A DNA stretch of 41,202 bases from Alistipes sp. (GTDB lineage Bacteria > Bacteroidota > Bacteroidia > Bacteroidales > Rikenellaceae). The position numbers were made by a program, and so were the translations under genes. The first letter of the stretch is position 1. Every line of letters begins with the position of its first letter. The stretch spans positions 1 to 41,202 of the forward strand of contig JAJQCA010000056.1 in assembly GCA_021202985.1 (NCBI GenBank), given 5' to 3'. Of the stretch, positions 1 through 8,790 are shown piece by piece. The notes beneath the pieces were generated by a model. It made no database searches and was not told the origin of the DNA. It saw only the letters and a list, made by a program, of their open reading frames with translations.

Positions 1-55
1 CATCTTCCCGGCCGCATCTTCCCGGCCGCATCTTCCCGGCCGCATCTTCCCGGCC
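1..55. repeat. 14-bp tandem repeat, about 4 copies, at window edge
   Basis: The unit CATCTTCCCGGCCG is repeated head to tail from base 1, with the fourth copy ending in CCCGGCCC. The array probably continues left of the window. It lies downstream of the msrBA terminator and no coding frame of interest covers it. 14 is not a multiple of three, so copy-number change would shift any reading frame running through it. Confidence 0.9.
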
Positions 56-130
56 CGCCCTACAGCCCACATTACCCTACGCATTCCCAGCCGTATCTCC
101 GCGGCGAATTCCCCATTGCTTACCCCGTAT

Positions 131-167
131 AAAAAAGCTGTGCCGGAACACGTTCCGGCACAGCTTT
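131..167 (-). terminator. Rho-independent terminator of msrBA
   Basis: A perfect 15-bp inverted repeat (arms 134-148 and 153-167, core GTGCCGGAA/TTCCGGCAC) has a 4-base loop. Read on the minus strand the stem runs straight into a T run (the A run 131-136). It starts 18 bases after the msrBA stop codon. Confidence 0.93.
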
Positions 168-184
168 AAATTATCCAAAAAAAT

Positions 185-1189
185 TTAGAACCTTTTGGTG
201 TATGAGTGGCAGTAGGGTTGGGTCCCTTTACGTTCATAATAATCCTGATGGTAATCCTCCGCGGGCCAGAAGGTATCGGCCGGGGTAACTTTTGTGGCCA
301 CGTTGTAACCCTTGTCCCGGAGCTGACCGATAAGCCTCTCGGCTGTCTCTTTCTGCTGCGGGGAGTTGTAGAAGACCTCCGAGCGGTACTGGTCGCCGAT
401 ATCCGGGCCCTGCCCGTTCACCTGTGTGGGGTCGTGTATCTCGAAAAACAGTTTGGCGAGGGTCTCGTAATCCACCTGCGTAGGGTCGTAAGTCACCTTC
501 ACCACCTCGGCATGGCCAGTGGTTCGGGTACAAACGTCCTCGTACGACGGGCTTTCGGTATGGCCGCCCATATAACCCGACTCCACCGAGAGTACCCCCG
601 GCTGCTTCTGCATAAGGTGCTCCACACCCCAGAAACACCCTCCCGCGAAGACCGCGGTGTCGGTGGCCGGAAGTGCGGCGGCATCGGCCACTTCATCGGC
701 CGTGCCCTCTTCGAGCAGCTCCTCCTTGGGTACGAAATTGAGCGATACGGAGTTCACGCAGTGGCGTGTATCCTTCGGGGTGAAGCCCTCGCCCGTAAAG
801 ACATGGCCGAGGTGCCCTCCGCACCGGGAGCACGTTATTTCGGTACGACGCCCGTCGGCGTCCGTGGTGCGCGTAACGGCGGCGGGCAGCTCGTCGTCGA
901 AACTGGGCCAGCCGCAGCCGGAGCTGAATTTGTCCTTCGATTCGTAGAGCGGGGCGTCGCACTGCTTACAGTGGTAGGTACCTTCGCCGTGGAAATCGCA
1001 GTATTCACCCGTGAAGGGGGCTTCGGTTCCCTTGTCGAGGATAACGTATTTTTCGAAATCGGTCAGTTCTTTTTTCATGGTGCCCGTAATTTTATCCTGT
1101 CCGTCCTGCGCACCGCCGCGCGGGGCCGCTGCGAACGAGAATATCAGTAACAAAGCGAGTGCCGAAAGGTATGAAATATTCTTTAACAT
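185..1189 (-). CDS. msrBA: Exported bifunctional peptide-methionine sulfoxide reductase MsrB-MsrA
   Basis: Repairs oxidised methionine; the MsrB part reduces Met-R-sulfoxide and the MsrA part Met-S-sulfoxide. The 334-residue product starts with a hydrophobic signal-like segment (residues 5-22), so it is probably periplasmic or surface-facing. The MsrB domain (about 38-155) has two zinc CxxC pairs (C74/C77, C120/C123) and the catalytic Cys in RHCVNSVSL (C144). The MsrA domain (about 178-334) has GGCFWG with catalytic C185. The order MsrB then MsrA is seen in other bacterial fusions. A Met at residue 38 could start a cytosolic form without the signal, but the leader looks real. It is divergent from the S41 gene and ends at a strong terminator. 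Confidence 0.95.
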   Translation of the reverse strand: MLKNISYLSALALLLIFSFAAAPRGGAQDGQDKITGTMKKELTDFEKYVILDKGTEAPFTGEYCDFHGEGTYHCKQCDAPLYESKDKFSSGCGWPSFDDELPAAVTRTTDADGRRTEITCSRCGGHLGHVFTGEGFTPKDTRHCVNSVSLNFVPKEELLEEGTADEVADAAALPATDTAVFAGGCFWGVEHLMQKQPGVLSVESGYMGGHTESPSYEDVCTRTTGHAEVVKVTYDPTQVDYETLAKLFFEIHDPTQVNGQGPDIGDQYRSEVFYNSPQQKETAERLIGQLRDKGYNVATKVTPADTFWPAEDYHQDYYERKGTQPYCHSYTKRF

Positions 1190-1209
1190 CGGTTAATTAT
1201 AATTTTACA

Positions 1210-1239
1210 TTGGCGGATAAGGCTTTTTTTATACTTTTA
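1210..1239 (+). promoter_or_regulatory. Candidate Bacteroidota promoter for the S41-like gene
   Basis: TTGG (1210-1213), 18 bases, then TACTTTTA (1232-1239), a one-base variant of TAnnTTTG. It lies 27 bases before the chosen start at 1267 and in the divergent spacer with msrBA. Confidence 0.45.
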
Positions 1240-1266
1240 GCCTTTTACACTAATATAAACGAAATT

Positions 1267-2331
1267 ATGAGGTCGATAATTACGCTGCTTTGTTCGATAA
1301 TTACATATATGTCCGTGTCCGGACAGCAGCCCGGACGGCAGGACTATACCGGGGTCTTCGAATGGGTGACCGCGTTTTATGCGGAGAACGACGCCGGTTA
1401 CCCCACGGCGGTAGCCCTCAGGGGCGAGGACGCCGTCGCGGCCCATACGGAAGCCTTTCGTGGCATGGTGGCCGCGGCGGCCGACGAAGACGAGTTCGTG
1501 ACGGTTGTAAACCGGTGGCTGAGGTTCTTCCGGAGGGGGCACCACTATTTCATTGCAGTCGACCCGTCGGACAATGGGTACTCGTCCGGAATAGAGGAGC
1601 AGTACAAACCGTCGTTCCGGATGCTTAGCGACCGGACGGCAGTGCTCACCATAAACTCCTTCGAGATTGAGTATAAACCGTATATCGACCAGTTGCTCGC
1701 CGAGAACGATTCGGTCATACGCTCCACTCCGAACCTTATCGTGGATATCCGGCGCAGCCGTGGCGGTTCGGACGTGAGTTTCTATAACATACTGCCTTAT
1801 CTCTATACGAACCCGATAACGACCTTTCCCATGGAGGTTCTCTCCACCCCGGCCAATATCGCGGCCCAGGAGGAGATGGCGGACTGGATTGAAAATAATA
1901 CGGAACTCACAGAGGAGGCGGAATTACTCCGCTCCATTGTCGAGAAGATGCGGGAAAACCCCGGTGGATTTATCGAGCTGGAAAAAGACTCATATCCGGA
2001 TTACGAGGTGCTGCCCTTTCCGAGGAAGGTGGGTCTTGTATTCCGGATAAACAACGGCAGTACCGACGAGGAATTTATTCTGGCTGCCCGGCAAAGTACC
2101 AAAGTTAAAACCTTCGGGGTGCCTACCTTGGGAGCCATAGATATATCCAACGTCCGGTCGGCGGTGAGTCCGGACGGGCGGTTCAGGTTAGACTATTCGG
2201 TTACCCGGAGTACCCGCATGGAGTCGATGAAGGTGGACGATGTCGGAATTCAGCCCGATTTTCTCTTTCCCAGTGAGATTCATAACCGTGACTGGCTGGA
2301 ACACGTACAGCGCATTCTGGAGAATAATTAG
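1267..2331 (+). CDS. Exported S41-family (C-terminal processing protease-like) peptidase
   Basis: 354 residues from the ATG at 1267. An upstream in-frame ATG at 1159 would overlap the divergent msrBA gene and the promoter, and its extra residues do not look like a signal. From 1267 the product opens with a hydrophobic leader (MRSIITLLCSIITYMSVSG) typical of export. The C-terminal half resembles the S41 core: a beta strand LIVDIRRSRGGSD around residue 157, then NNGSTDEEF, where S265 is the candidate nucleophile, and FGVPTLGAID. Members cleave proteins or peptides in the periplasm. The N-terminal ~130 residues look like the helical region that precedes the core in Bacteroidota S41 proteins. No PDZ domain is evident. 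The substrate is unknown, and I could not confirm the general-base residue. Confidence 0.8.
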   Translation: MRSIITLLCSIITYMSVSGQQPGRQDYTGVFEWVTAFYAENDAGYPTAVALRGEDAVAAHTEAFRGMVAAAADEDEFVTVVNRWLRFFRRGHHYFIAVDPSDNGYSSGIEEQYKPSFRMLSDRTAVLTINSFEIEYKPYIDQLLAENDSVIRSTPNLIVDIRRSRGGSDVSFYNILPYLYTNPITTFPMEVLSTPANIAAQEEMADWIENNTELTEEAELLRSIVEKMRENPGGFIELEKDSYPDYEVLPFPRKVGLVFRINNGSTDEEFILAARQSTKVKTFGVPTLGAIDISNVRSAVSPDGRFRLDYSVTRSTRMESMKVDDVGIQPDFLFPSEIHNRDWLEHVQRILENN

Positions 2332-2442
2332 CCGCCCATAAATTTGGACAGGTGCGGACTCTGTTCGTTCCCATACCAGAAGCCCGTTGCGGAAATCTAT
2401 GTACGCCGCTCCGGGTTACCGAAAAGGTGTGCCGGCTACCCG

Positions 2443-3747
2443 CTATTTATTCCGGAAATATATCTGAATCGGCACCCCGCGGAAATCCCACCGTTCTCGA
2501 ATCTTGTTTTCGAGGAACCTGCGGTAGTTATCGCGAAGGTACTGCGGATGGTTCACGAAAAAAGCGAACACCGGGGTGGGCGAGTGGAGCTGCTGAGAGT
2601 ATTTGATACGTATATATTTGCCTTTTATGGACGGGGGAGGGGTCTGCTCGATTATGGGCAGGATATAATCGTTCAGTTCTGAGGTGGATATGCGCCTTTT
2701 TCGGGCATGGTAAACCTCCACTGCGGTCTGCAGAACGTCCAGTATCCGCTGTTTGTTCGGCACCGAGGTGAAGATTATCGGCACGTCGTTGAACGGGGCG
2801 AGTTTCGACCGGATATGCTCCTCGAACTGCTTCATGGTGTTGGTCTCCTTTTCGATAAGGTCCCACTTGTTGACCACGATCACGCACCCCTTCTTGTTGC
2901 GCACGATAAGGCTGAATATATTCATATCCTGCGACTCTACCCCCTGTGAGGCGTCCAGCATCAGGATGCAGACGTCCGAATTTTCGATGGCCCTTATGGA
3001 ACGCATTACGGAGTAAAACTCGAGGTTTTCGGTGACCTTGCCCTTCTTGCGAAGCCCTGCGGTGTCTATCAGGTGGAAATCCAGCCCGAACTTATTGTAG
3101 CGCGTATCGATGGCATCCCTCGTGGTGCCGGCCACCGGGGTCACGATATTGCGCTCGGTGCCGAGCAGGGCGTTGGTGAGCGATGATTTACCCACGTTAG
3201 GACGGCCGACAATCGTTATCCGGGGCAGGCCGTCTTCGAGATCCTCTTTCTTTTCCTCGGGCATGGCCTTCTCGATTGCATCCATCAGGTCGCCCGTGCC
3301 GATTCCGCTCACAGCGCTGATACTTATGGGGTCGCCCAGTCCGAAGGAGTAGAATTCGGTACTGCCGTATAGCTGGTCATTGTTGTCGACCTTATTCACC
3401 ACCAGTATTACCTTCTTATCCGTCCGGCGCAGAATGTCTGCCATCATCATATCCAGGTCGGTTATCCCGGTCGAAACCTCCACCATGAACAGTATTACGT
3501 CCGCCTCGTCGATGGCAAGCATTACCTGCTTGCGAATCTCCTCCTCGAACACATCGTCGCTGTTTACCGTATAACCTCCCGTGTCGATAACCGAGAACTC
3601 GCGTCCGTTCCAGTCGGTCTTGCCGTAGTGGCGGTCCCGAGTGGTGCCGGCCGTATGGTCGACAATCGCCTGACGCATGCCCACCAGCCGGTTGAATAAT
3701 GTACTTTTGCCTACGTTCGGACGCCCAACTATCGCTATCAATCCCAT
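2443..3747 (-). CDS. der: Ribosome biogenesis GTPase Der (EngA)
   Basis: Double-GTPase protein needed for 50S subunit maturation. 434 residues, normal for the family. The first G domain has GRPNVGKS (8-15), DTGG (55-58) and NKVD (118-121). The second has GRPNVGKS (181-188), a DTAG switch, and NKWD. The C-terminal ~80 residues form the KH-like RNA-binding domain (ending in [15 protein letters not shown]). It is convergent with the S41 gene (111-base gap) and divergent from the lipoprotein at 3863. Confidence 0.98.
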   Translation of the reverse strand: MGLIAIVGRPNVGKSTLFNRLVGMRQAIVDHTAGTTRDRHYGKTDWNGREFSVIDTGGYTVNSDDVFEEEIRKQVMLAIDEADVILFMVEVSTGITDLDMMMADILRRTDKKVILVVNKVDNNDQLYGSTEFYSFGLGDPISISAVSGIGTGDLMDAIEKAMPEEKKEDLEDGLPRITIVGRPNVGKSSLTNALLGTERNIVTPVAGTTRDAIDTRYNKFGLDFHLIDTAGLRKKGKVTENLEFYSVMRSIRAIENSDVCILMLDASQGVESQDMNIFSLIVRNKKGCVIVVNKWDLIEKETNTMKQFEEHIRSKLAPFNDVPIIFTSVPNKQRILDVLQTAVEVYHARKRRISTSELNDYILPIIEQTPPPSIKGKYIRIKYSQQLHSPTPVFAFFVNHPQYLRDNYRRFLENKIRERWDFRGVPIQIYFRNK

Positions 3748-3768
3748 AATTAACCCTTTTTCAAGCCG

Positions 3769-3776
3769 TAAAGATA
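3769..3776 (-). promoter_or_regulatory. Candidate -7 promoter element of der
   Basis: Minus-strand TATCTTTA sits 22 bases upstream of the der start, directly preceded by TTTGAC. The arrangement TTGAC-TATCTTTR also precedes ychF. Confidence 0.5.
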
Positions 3777-3840
3777 GTCAAATTTAATCTACCCGTTACC
3801 GTACCGTAAGTCGGGAGAGGCAAATACGATGAAAATGATA

Positions 3841-3848
3841 TAACTTTG
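3841..3848 (+). promoter_or_regulatory. -7 promoter element of the 3863 lipoprotein gene
   Basis: TAACTTTG is an exact TAnnTTTG match ending only 14 bases before the ATG, which predicts a very short 5' leader. Confidence 0.6.
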
Positions 3849-3862
3849 GGAAAAAGACTAAA

Positions 3863-4555
3863 ATGAAAACGCGGTTGATTATAGGTATCTTTGCCGTCGG
3901 TATTTTATTTCTTGGCTCTTGCGGCCGGGTGTGCGGCGCGGAGGCCCGGAATAAGGAGACCTACTTTTACCGGAAGTTCGAGCCTGTGCAGGGCGAACCG
4001 GTTCCCTTCCGGGACTTTGTGACGGATTACTGCTACATCGTGGACGGGGTGACCGTCATGGTCGGGTATTACCCGCCCGGCTCGGGCGGCATTTTTTCGC
4101 CATACGATACCGCAGACGATTGGGGTGACCGCCTCCTCTGTTTCGGCCCTGACGGTGAGCTTATCTTTCACGGCCGGGGAGTGATGGATGTTTACCTATA
4201 CAAGCCTCATTTTTTCTCTTCACCCGACGGGAAAGAGATTCTCATACTTTGTCAGTTGGCTTTCGAATATTATTTCGGCGCCGATGCTTTCCTCTTATCG
4301 GGTGGGGAAATAAACCGGATAGGGGAAATATCCATAGAGTCCGTTTTGGAAGAAGAAAGCCCCCTCACGGAATTTATCGTTATCGAACGCCACGGGAGCG
4401 ATATCCGTTTCTCATTCCCTTTCGAAAAAATTGTCTACGATCCCGCCAGAACTTGTGTGGAAATAGAAAACGAGGATTACATCTATATATACCGCGATGG
4501 CGAACTGATTTGGACGGGACCTACGGAAACCGAGGTTGACGGCTTCAATAAATGA
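3863..4555 (+). CDS. Lipoprotein of unknown function
   Basis: 230 residues, no family recognised. The N-terminus is a lipoprotein signal with lipobox LGSC (C20) after a hydrophobic stretch, so it is likely anchored in the outer or inner membrane. The rest is rich in aromatic and beta-prone segments with repeated phrases of the kind DGELIFHGRG and DGELIWTG, suggesting a beta-sheet or small propeller-like fold; that is an inference. It has its own promoter match and is followed 57 bases later by the flavin reductase on the same strand. Confidence 0.75.
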   Translation: MKTRLIIGIFAVGILFLGSCGRVCGAEARNKETYFYRKFEPVQGEPVPFRDFVTDYCYIVDGVTVMVGYYPPGSGGIFSPYDTADDWGDRLLCFGPDGELIFHGRGVMDVYLYKPHFFSSPDGKEILILCQLAFEYYFGADAFLLSGGEINRIGEISIESVLEEESPLTEFIVIERHGSDIRFSFPFEKIVYDPARTCVEIENEDYIYIYRDGELIWTGPTETEVDGFNK

Positions 4556-4577
4556 AGGAATCCACATAATTTTTTCG

Positions 4578-4585
4578 TATCTTAG
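4578..4585 (+). promoter_or_regulatory. Candidate -7 element before the flavin reductase
   Basis: TATCTTAG (one mismatch to TAnnTTTG) lies 28 bases before the ATG at 4613. A start at the upstream ATG (4592) would leave almost no leader, which favours 4613. Confidence 0.4.
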
Positions 4586-4612
4586 GTATGTATGTTGCAA
4601 AACTCCGGGATT

Positions 4613-5164
4613 ATGAGAAAAATCGAGATAATATCGTCGAGTGTTCGCCAGGGACGGCTCAGCCACCGCGTGGCGCTGTTTCTGCAAAACTATCTGAACA
4701 GGTTTCCCGAGACCCAGGCCGGTATCCTCGATTTAAAGCAATACGGCTTCCCGCTTTTCCATGAGCGGTACATGAATATGGACCCGGCTCCCGGCCCGGT
4801 GACTGAATATGTCGGGCGGTTCCGTGCGGCGGACGGCATCGTGGTCGTTTCGCCGGTCTATAACGGCAGTTTTCCGGCAGCCCTGAAGAATGTAGTGGAC
4901 CTGCTGGTCACCGACTGGTTCCGTAAGCCGGTGCTGGTGGTATCGGTTACGTACGGTAATGTACCCGGTATCGGTACCGTGCAGCAGTTGCAGGCCCTGT
5001 TGATGAAACTGGGGGCACGTGTCGCCGCCCCGGTCTATACCGTTATCCGGGCCGGGGAGGATTTTTCGGAGACGGGTGTTCCCGCGGACGCTTCCACAGC
5101 CGAAAAATACGCAGCCGCCCCTGTGGAGGAATTCCTATGGCTGGTGGATAAGTCTGCGGAATAG
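4613..5164 (+). CDS. NADPH-dependent FMN reductase family protein (flavodoxin-like)
   Basis: 183 residues from the ATG at 4613 (MRKIEIISSSVRQGR...); an in-frame ATG at 4592 would add 7 residues. The start matches the first beta strand and FMN phosphate-binding loop of this family (SSSVRQGRLS). The motif SPVYNGSFPAALKNVVDLL in the middle is the hallmark isoalloxazine-binding/dimer segment of SsuE/ArsH/azoreductase relatives. The likely reaction is reduction of FMN, quinones or similar acceptors with NAD(P)H in the cytosol. The exact substrate cannot be told from sequence. No obvious terminator follows, only the repeat spacer. Confidence 0.88.
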   Translation: MRKIEIISSSVRQGRLSHRVALFLQNYLNRFPETQAGILDLKQYGFPLFHERYMNMDPAPGPVTEYVGRFRAADGIVVVSPVYNGSFPAALKNVVDLLVTDWFRKPVLVVSVTYGNVPGIGTVQQLQALLMKLGARVAAPVYTVIRAGEDFSETGVPADASTAEKYAAAPVEEFLWLVDKSAE

Positions 5165-5246
5165 CAGCATGATGATGTCCGGGAAAGCCGGAGGTATTTA
5201 ACCGGCTAAGGACGTACCGCTTTAATACACTCTCCTCGAGAATATA

Positions 5247-5319
5247 AGATTCTTCACTCCGTTCAGAATGACATTATGTATTATGTCATCCTGAGGAGTC
5301 GTAAGGCGCCGAGGGGTCT
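5247..5319. repeat. REP/MITE-like imperfect inverted repeat
   Basis: The left arm 5247-5272 starts AGATTCTTCACTCCG and ends AGAATGAC. The right arm 5285-5319 starts GTCATCCTGAGGAG and ends in GGGGTCT. The reverse complement of the left arm begins GTCATTCTGA and ends AGAATCT, so the arms match at both ends and differ by an insert in the middle. A related palindrome occurs at 8791-8859. Confidence 0.75.
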
Positions 5320-5545
5320 ACCTCTGTAAAAAATAGTTATATATTATGTATGTAGGGCAGTTTTTCACTGATGCTTAGAATAACATTATAAATCTGTCAT
5401 CCTGAGGAGTCGTAAGGCACCGAGGGATCTACCGCTGTAAAAAATACTTATATCTTATGGATATAGGGCAGTTCTTCGTTGATGCTTGGAATGATATTAT
5501 GTATTATGTCATCCTGAGGAGTCGTAAGGCGACGAAGGATCTCCA
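5285..5545. repeat. Tandem ~111-bp repeat, two full units plus a partial third
   Basis: GTCATCCTGAGGAGTCGTAA begins at 5285, 5396 and 5508, a spacing of 111 and 112 bases. Each unit continues with GGC(G/A)(C/A)CGA(G/A)GG(A/G)TCT, a TGTAAAAAATA tract, a TA-rich stretch, GTAGGGCAGTT or ATAGGGCAGTT, and a GATGCTTRGAATRAYATTAT segment leading into the next unit. The third unit breaks off after GGATCTCCACGATAAAAATA. The rest of the 5165-5790 spacer shows no gene I can support. Confidence 0.88.
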
Positions 5546-5790
5546 CGATAAAAATAAAGTGGATAAAAGGCAAGTTATTCGCCGACATGGAGAATCATAC
5601 GTTCACACAATCATTTGAATGCCCTCCAAAGTTTTCTGACTACTAAACGGCTGGTTCAGTACGCGTAGAAACCTTACTTCCGAGGCCTAAAAAGAAGAGT
5701 ATTCCCCGTAGTAATTATATTTACCGTCGGAATATGTATGAACCTCGTTCGATACCGAATCTGCGGCAATCCCTATCAGTCTGTCGATAC

Positions 5791-6777
5791 TCAGTTGCTC
5801 CTGCGCTTCACCTCTTCGTCGAGGAACTTCTCGGATACCACCACTTTTACGGCACGGTCGATTATTTCGAATTCGAAGGGTGAGAATCCCAGCGCCTCCC
5901 CGTCGACCTCCACCCGTATCTCGGGCGAGGATTCTATCCGGATGCGCCGCCCGCGGTTGAGGGAGACCTTCTTTATCTTGTAAATCCTTCCGTTATAGAG
6001 CGATTTGAACCGCCGGAGCACACCGAATTTGCTGATGTTCCGTATCACGGTAACGTCCAGCAGCCCGTCGTCCGCAATGGCGTCCGGCGTCTGGAGCATC
6101 CCGCCGCCGTTGTATTTGCCGATACCGATGGTGGCGCTGTAAACCAGGTCGTTCACTACCAGCTCATCGTCCACCCACACCTTTACCCCGGTCGAGGAGT
6201 ATTTCAGTACCGACTTCAGCGCGCTCCACATGTAAAGCCACTTGCTGTACCGGCCCTCCTCTTTTAGCTGGTTGTACTTATAGTTCACGAAAGCGTCGAA
6301 ACCTATCCCGGCCACATTGGCCATATACCTTTCCTGCCGCACCTGGGCTTTGTGGAACGAGATGGTGGCCACGTCCTGCATAAACGAGTGCCCCTCGGCG
6401 ATTGCACGGATGGCCTCGGAATATTTCCGCGGAATGCCGAACATCCGAATCCAGTCGTTGCCCGTACCCACGGCCACCACCGAAACGAGAACCTCGGTGG
6501 ATGGCACGGCCTGCTGGATAAACAGGCCGTTCACCACCTCGTGAATAGTTCCGTCGCCCCCTACCACTATAAGTTTCCGGTATCCGCCATTAACCGCTTC
6601 CACGGCCAGTTCGATGGCGTGGTATTTATACTCGGTGAATGCGAAATCGGGCATGATTCCGTTTTCGCGAAGTATGCGGCTTATCTGGGGCCAGTCTTTC
6701 AGCCCCTTGCCGCTACCCGCTACCGGGTTTATTATAGCGAACCATTTGGACGTGTCGCCTGTCATCGTTATTTTCAC
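5791..6777 (-). CDS. Diacylglycerol/sphingosine kinase-family lipid kinase (YegS/LCB5-like)
   Basis: 328 residues. Contains the DAGK catalytic signature: an INPVAGSGKG nucleotide loop (16-25), GGDGTIHEVVNG (73-84), and GTGND (104-108), followed by the C-terminal beta-sandwich with DGLLDVTVI and EVDGEA motifs. These enzymes phosphorylate lipids such as diacylglycerol, phosphatidylglycerol or sphingoid bases at the inner membrane. Bacteroidales make sphingolipids, so a sphingoid substrate is possible but not shown. A second Met (residue 5, base 6765) is an alternative start. It is the last gene of the long leftward run and is separated from pepD by a CA/TG-rich spacer. Confidence 0.92.
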   Translation of the reverse strand: MKITMTGDTSKWFAIINPVAGSGKGLKDWPQISRILRENGIMPDFAFTEYKYHAIELAVEAVNGGYRKLIVVGGDGTIHEVVNGLFIQQAVPSTEVLVSVVAVGTGNDWIRMFGIPRKYSEAIRAIAEGHSFMQDVATISFHKAQVRQERYMANVAGIGFDAFVNYKYNQLKEEGRYSKWLYMWSALKSVLKYSSTGVKVWVDDELVVNDLVYSATIGIGKYNGGGMLQTPDAIADDGLLDVTVIRNISKFGVLRRFKSLYNGRIYKIKKVSLNRGRRIRIESSPEIRVEVDGEALGFSPFEFEIIDRAVKVVVSEKFLDEEVKRRSN

Positions 6778-6827
6778 TATTAGTAAAGTGGAGGATATGG
6801 GACGTGCTTATATGTTGCCTATGTGTT

Positions 6828-7066
6828 AATCACACACAATCACACACAATCATAACACCGCCTGATAAAATCACACACACCTCACACACACTCCGTGCAT
6901 CTATCGCACACATTCTGGGTGCAAATCACTCCACCATAATATAAATTACACACATTCATCAGAAGCCGCGGCGAATCACACACACCTCACACACCCCTGA
7001 TAATCATACACATAACAAGCGCGCCGCTTATGTGAGAGAATACACACACATCACACACTCCCCGCG
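6828..7066. repeat. CA/TG-rich low-complexity spacer with repeated sub-units
   Basis: Dense CACACA runs between pepD and the lipid kinase. The unit AATCACACAC occurs twice in tandem (6828-6847) and a 20-mer, ATCACACACACCTCACACAC, occurs exactly at 6870-6889 and 6975-6994 (105 bases apart). Further partial copies lie at 7041-7059. All are in the same orientation, so an RNA read from the minus strand would be UGUGUG-rich. No gene is visible here. Confidence 0.85.
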
Positions 7067-7090
7067 CAAATCTTACAAAAGGACGGCTTG

Positions 7091-8554
7091 CTATTTCTTC
7101 GGTGCGTTCTCCAGCGTAAAGCGCAGGAACTCCCAGAACCTGCCCACCGAGGCTATCTCCACCTTCTCGTCGGGCGAATGGGGGTATTTGATGGTAGGAC
7201 CGAACGATATCATATCCAGATCAGGATAGACCCCTCCTATTATACCGCACTCCAGTCCGGCATGTATTGCCATGATTTCCGGCGTTTTACCGTAGAGCGA
7301 TTTGTAGCTCTCGAGCATGGTCTTAAGAATGGGAGAATCCATATCGGGGTTCCAGCCATCATAGGCGCCGGAGGTTTCACACTCGGCTCCCGCAAGGCGG
7401 AAAACCGAACTGATATCGGCCGCGAGGTTGAATTTCTCGGAATTCACCGAACTGCGCACAAGGCACTGTATCCTTATTTCACCCTCTTCGGAGACCACCC
7501 TTGCCAGATTCGATGAGGTCTGTACCAGCCCGGGCATCGACGTGCTCATACTGATAACCCCGTTAGGGCACCCGCACACGGCGTCGGTGAGCCTTACGGC
7601 CGTATGCTCGTCTATATAGCTCCCCGGTGCGTCGACACGCGAAGCCTTTATCGAAATCTCGTCCTCGATGCCTTTGTACTCGGCGACAATAAGTTTTTCG
7701 TAATTCTCCACGTCCCGGATAAACGGGTCGGCATGGTAATCGGGCAGGAGCACAACGGTGCGGCCTTCCCGGGGGATGGCGTTACGCAGGCCGCCGCCGT
7801 CCACCGACGCCAGTTTCATATCGTATTTACCCATCGTGCCGCGCAGTAGGCGGAACAGCACCTTGTTGGCGTTGGCCCTTTGCAGGACGATTTCCATGCC
7901 CGAGTGGCCACCGCGAAGGCCGGAAACTTCAACCAGCACGGCCGTATAGCCTTCCGGGCAACCTCCTATCTCGTCGTACCGGAAACTGATGTTGGCGTCC
8001 ACACCCCCCGCGCAGCCTACGTAGAGTTCACCTTCTGTTTCGGAGTCGAGGTTCATCAGTATGTCGCCATTCAGCTCGCCGGCTTTCAGCCCGAAAGCAC
8101 CGTCCATACCCACCTCTTCCGATGCGGTGAACAGTGCCTCGATATAGCCGTGTTTAATGTCGGTCGATTCCAGAACCGCAAGCGTGGCCGCAACTCCCAT
8201 TCCGTTGTCCGCACCGAGGGTGGTTCCGTTGGCCGTTACCCAGTCGCCGTCCACATAGGCTTCGATAGGGTCCTTGTCGAAGTCGAACTCCTTGTCGCTG
8301 TTCTTCTGGGGAACCATGTCCAGGTGCGACTGGAGGATTATCCCCTTGCGATCCTCCATACCCGGGGTGGCCGGCTTGCGGATTATTATATTGTCCGCGC
8401 CGTCCACGGTGTAGTCCAGACCGTGCCCTTTGGCGAAAGCGACGATATAGTCGCGGATGGCCGCTTCGTTGTGCGACGGGTGGGGAATCGCGCAGATTTC
8501 GGCGAAATGTTTCCAGACTATTTCCGGAGAGAGGTTACTGATGTTGCTGTCCAT
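7091..8554 (-). CDS. pepD: Aminoacyl-histidine dipeptidase / M20 cytosol dipeptidase PepD
   Basis: 487 residues from the ATG at 8554 (MDSNISNLSPEIVW). The frame is open 40 codons further upstream, but those residues are basic and do not fit the family. Zinc ligands and catalytic residues of the M20C family are in place: SHLDM (H77, D79), LGADNGMG (D116) and ASEEVGMDG (E146/E147), with a C-terminal HAGLECGII and FGPTI(K)YPHSPDE block. It hydrolyses Xaa-His and other dipeptides in the cytosol for peptide utilisation. It lies 368 bases downstream of purC on the same strand. Confidence 0.96.
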   Translation of the reverse strand: MDSNISNLSPEIVWKHFAEICAIPHPSHNEAAIRDYIVAFAKGHGLDYTVDGADNIIIRKPATPGMEDRKGIILQSHLDMVPQKNSDKEFDFDKDPIEAYVDGDWVTANGTTLGADNGMGVAATLAVLESTDIKHGYIEALFTASEEVGMDGAFGLKAGELNGDILMNLDSETEGELYVGCAGGVDANISFRYDEIGGCPEGYTAVLVEVSGLRGGHSGMEIVLQRANANKVLFRLLRGTMGKYDMKLASVDGGGLRNAIPREGRTVVLLPDYHADPFIRDVENYEKLIVAEYKGIEDEISIKASRVDAPGSYIDEHTAVRLTDAVCGCPNGVISMSTSMPGLVQTSSNLARVVSEEGEIRIQCLVRSSVNSEKFNLAADISSVFRLAGAECETSGAYDGWNPDMDSPILKTMLESYKSLYGKTPEIMAIHAGLECGIIGGVYPDLDMISFGPTIKYPHSPDEKVEIASVGRFWEFLRFTLENAPKK

Positions 8555-8790
8555 ATAGGTGTGTTTTAAGGTTTTGTATTCTTTATAGCGGCTGGCGGCA
8601 AAATTCATTCCCGGCGGCAGGGTGTATGCAACCCCTTTGGGGTCGTCTCCTCCCCGTTGCAAGCCTGGAGGCAAGTGCTTACGGTTGCTTACTATTTCGT
8701 CGGTTCGTTCCGGCAGGAAAACATCCTATTCTTCATCTGCTCACAGCGCCGTTAATCCTTGCGTTCCTCTCGATAACTTTGTAATGAACC

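Noticed and set aside
5285-5545. CRISPR-like repeat array
   Set aside because: Only three units, each about 111 bp with similar 'spacers', and no cas genes. The flanks between the repeats are themselves repeats, so this is a tandem duplication.
7091-8674. Longer pepD with start at 8674
   Set aside because: The extra 40 residues do not resemble the family, and MDSNISNLSPEIVW is the usual PepD-type start.
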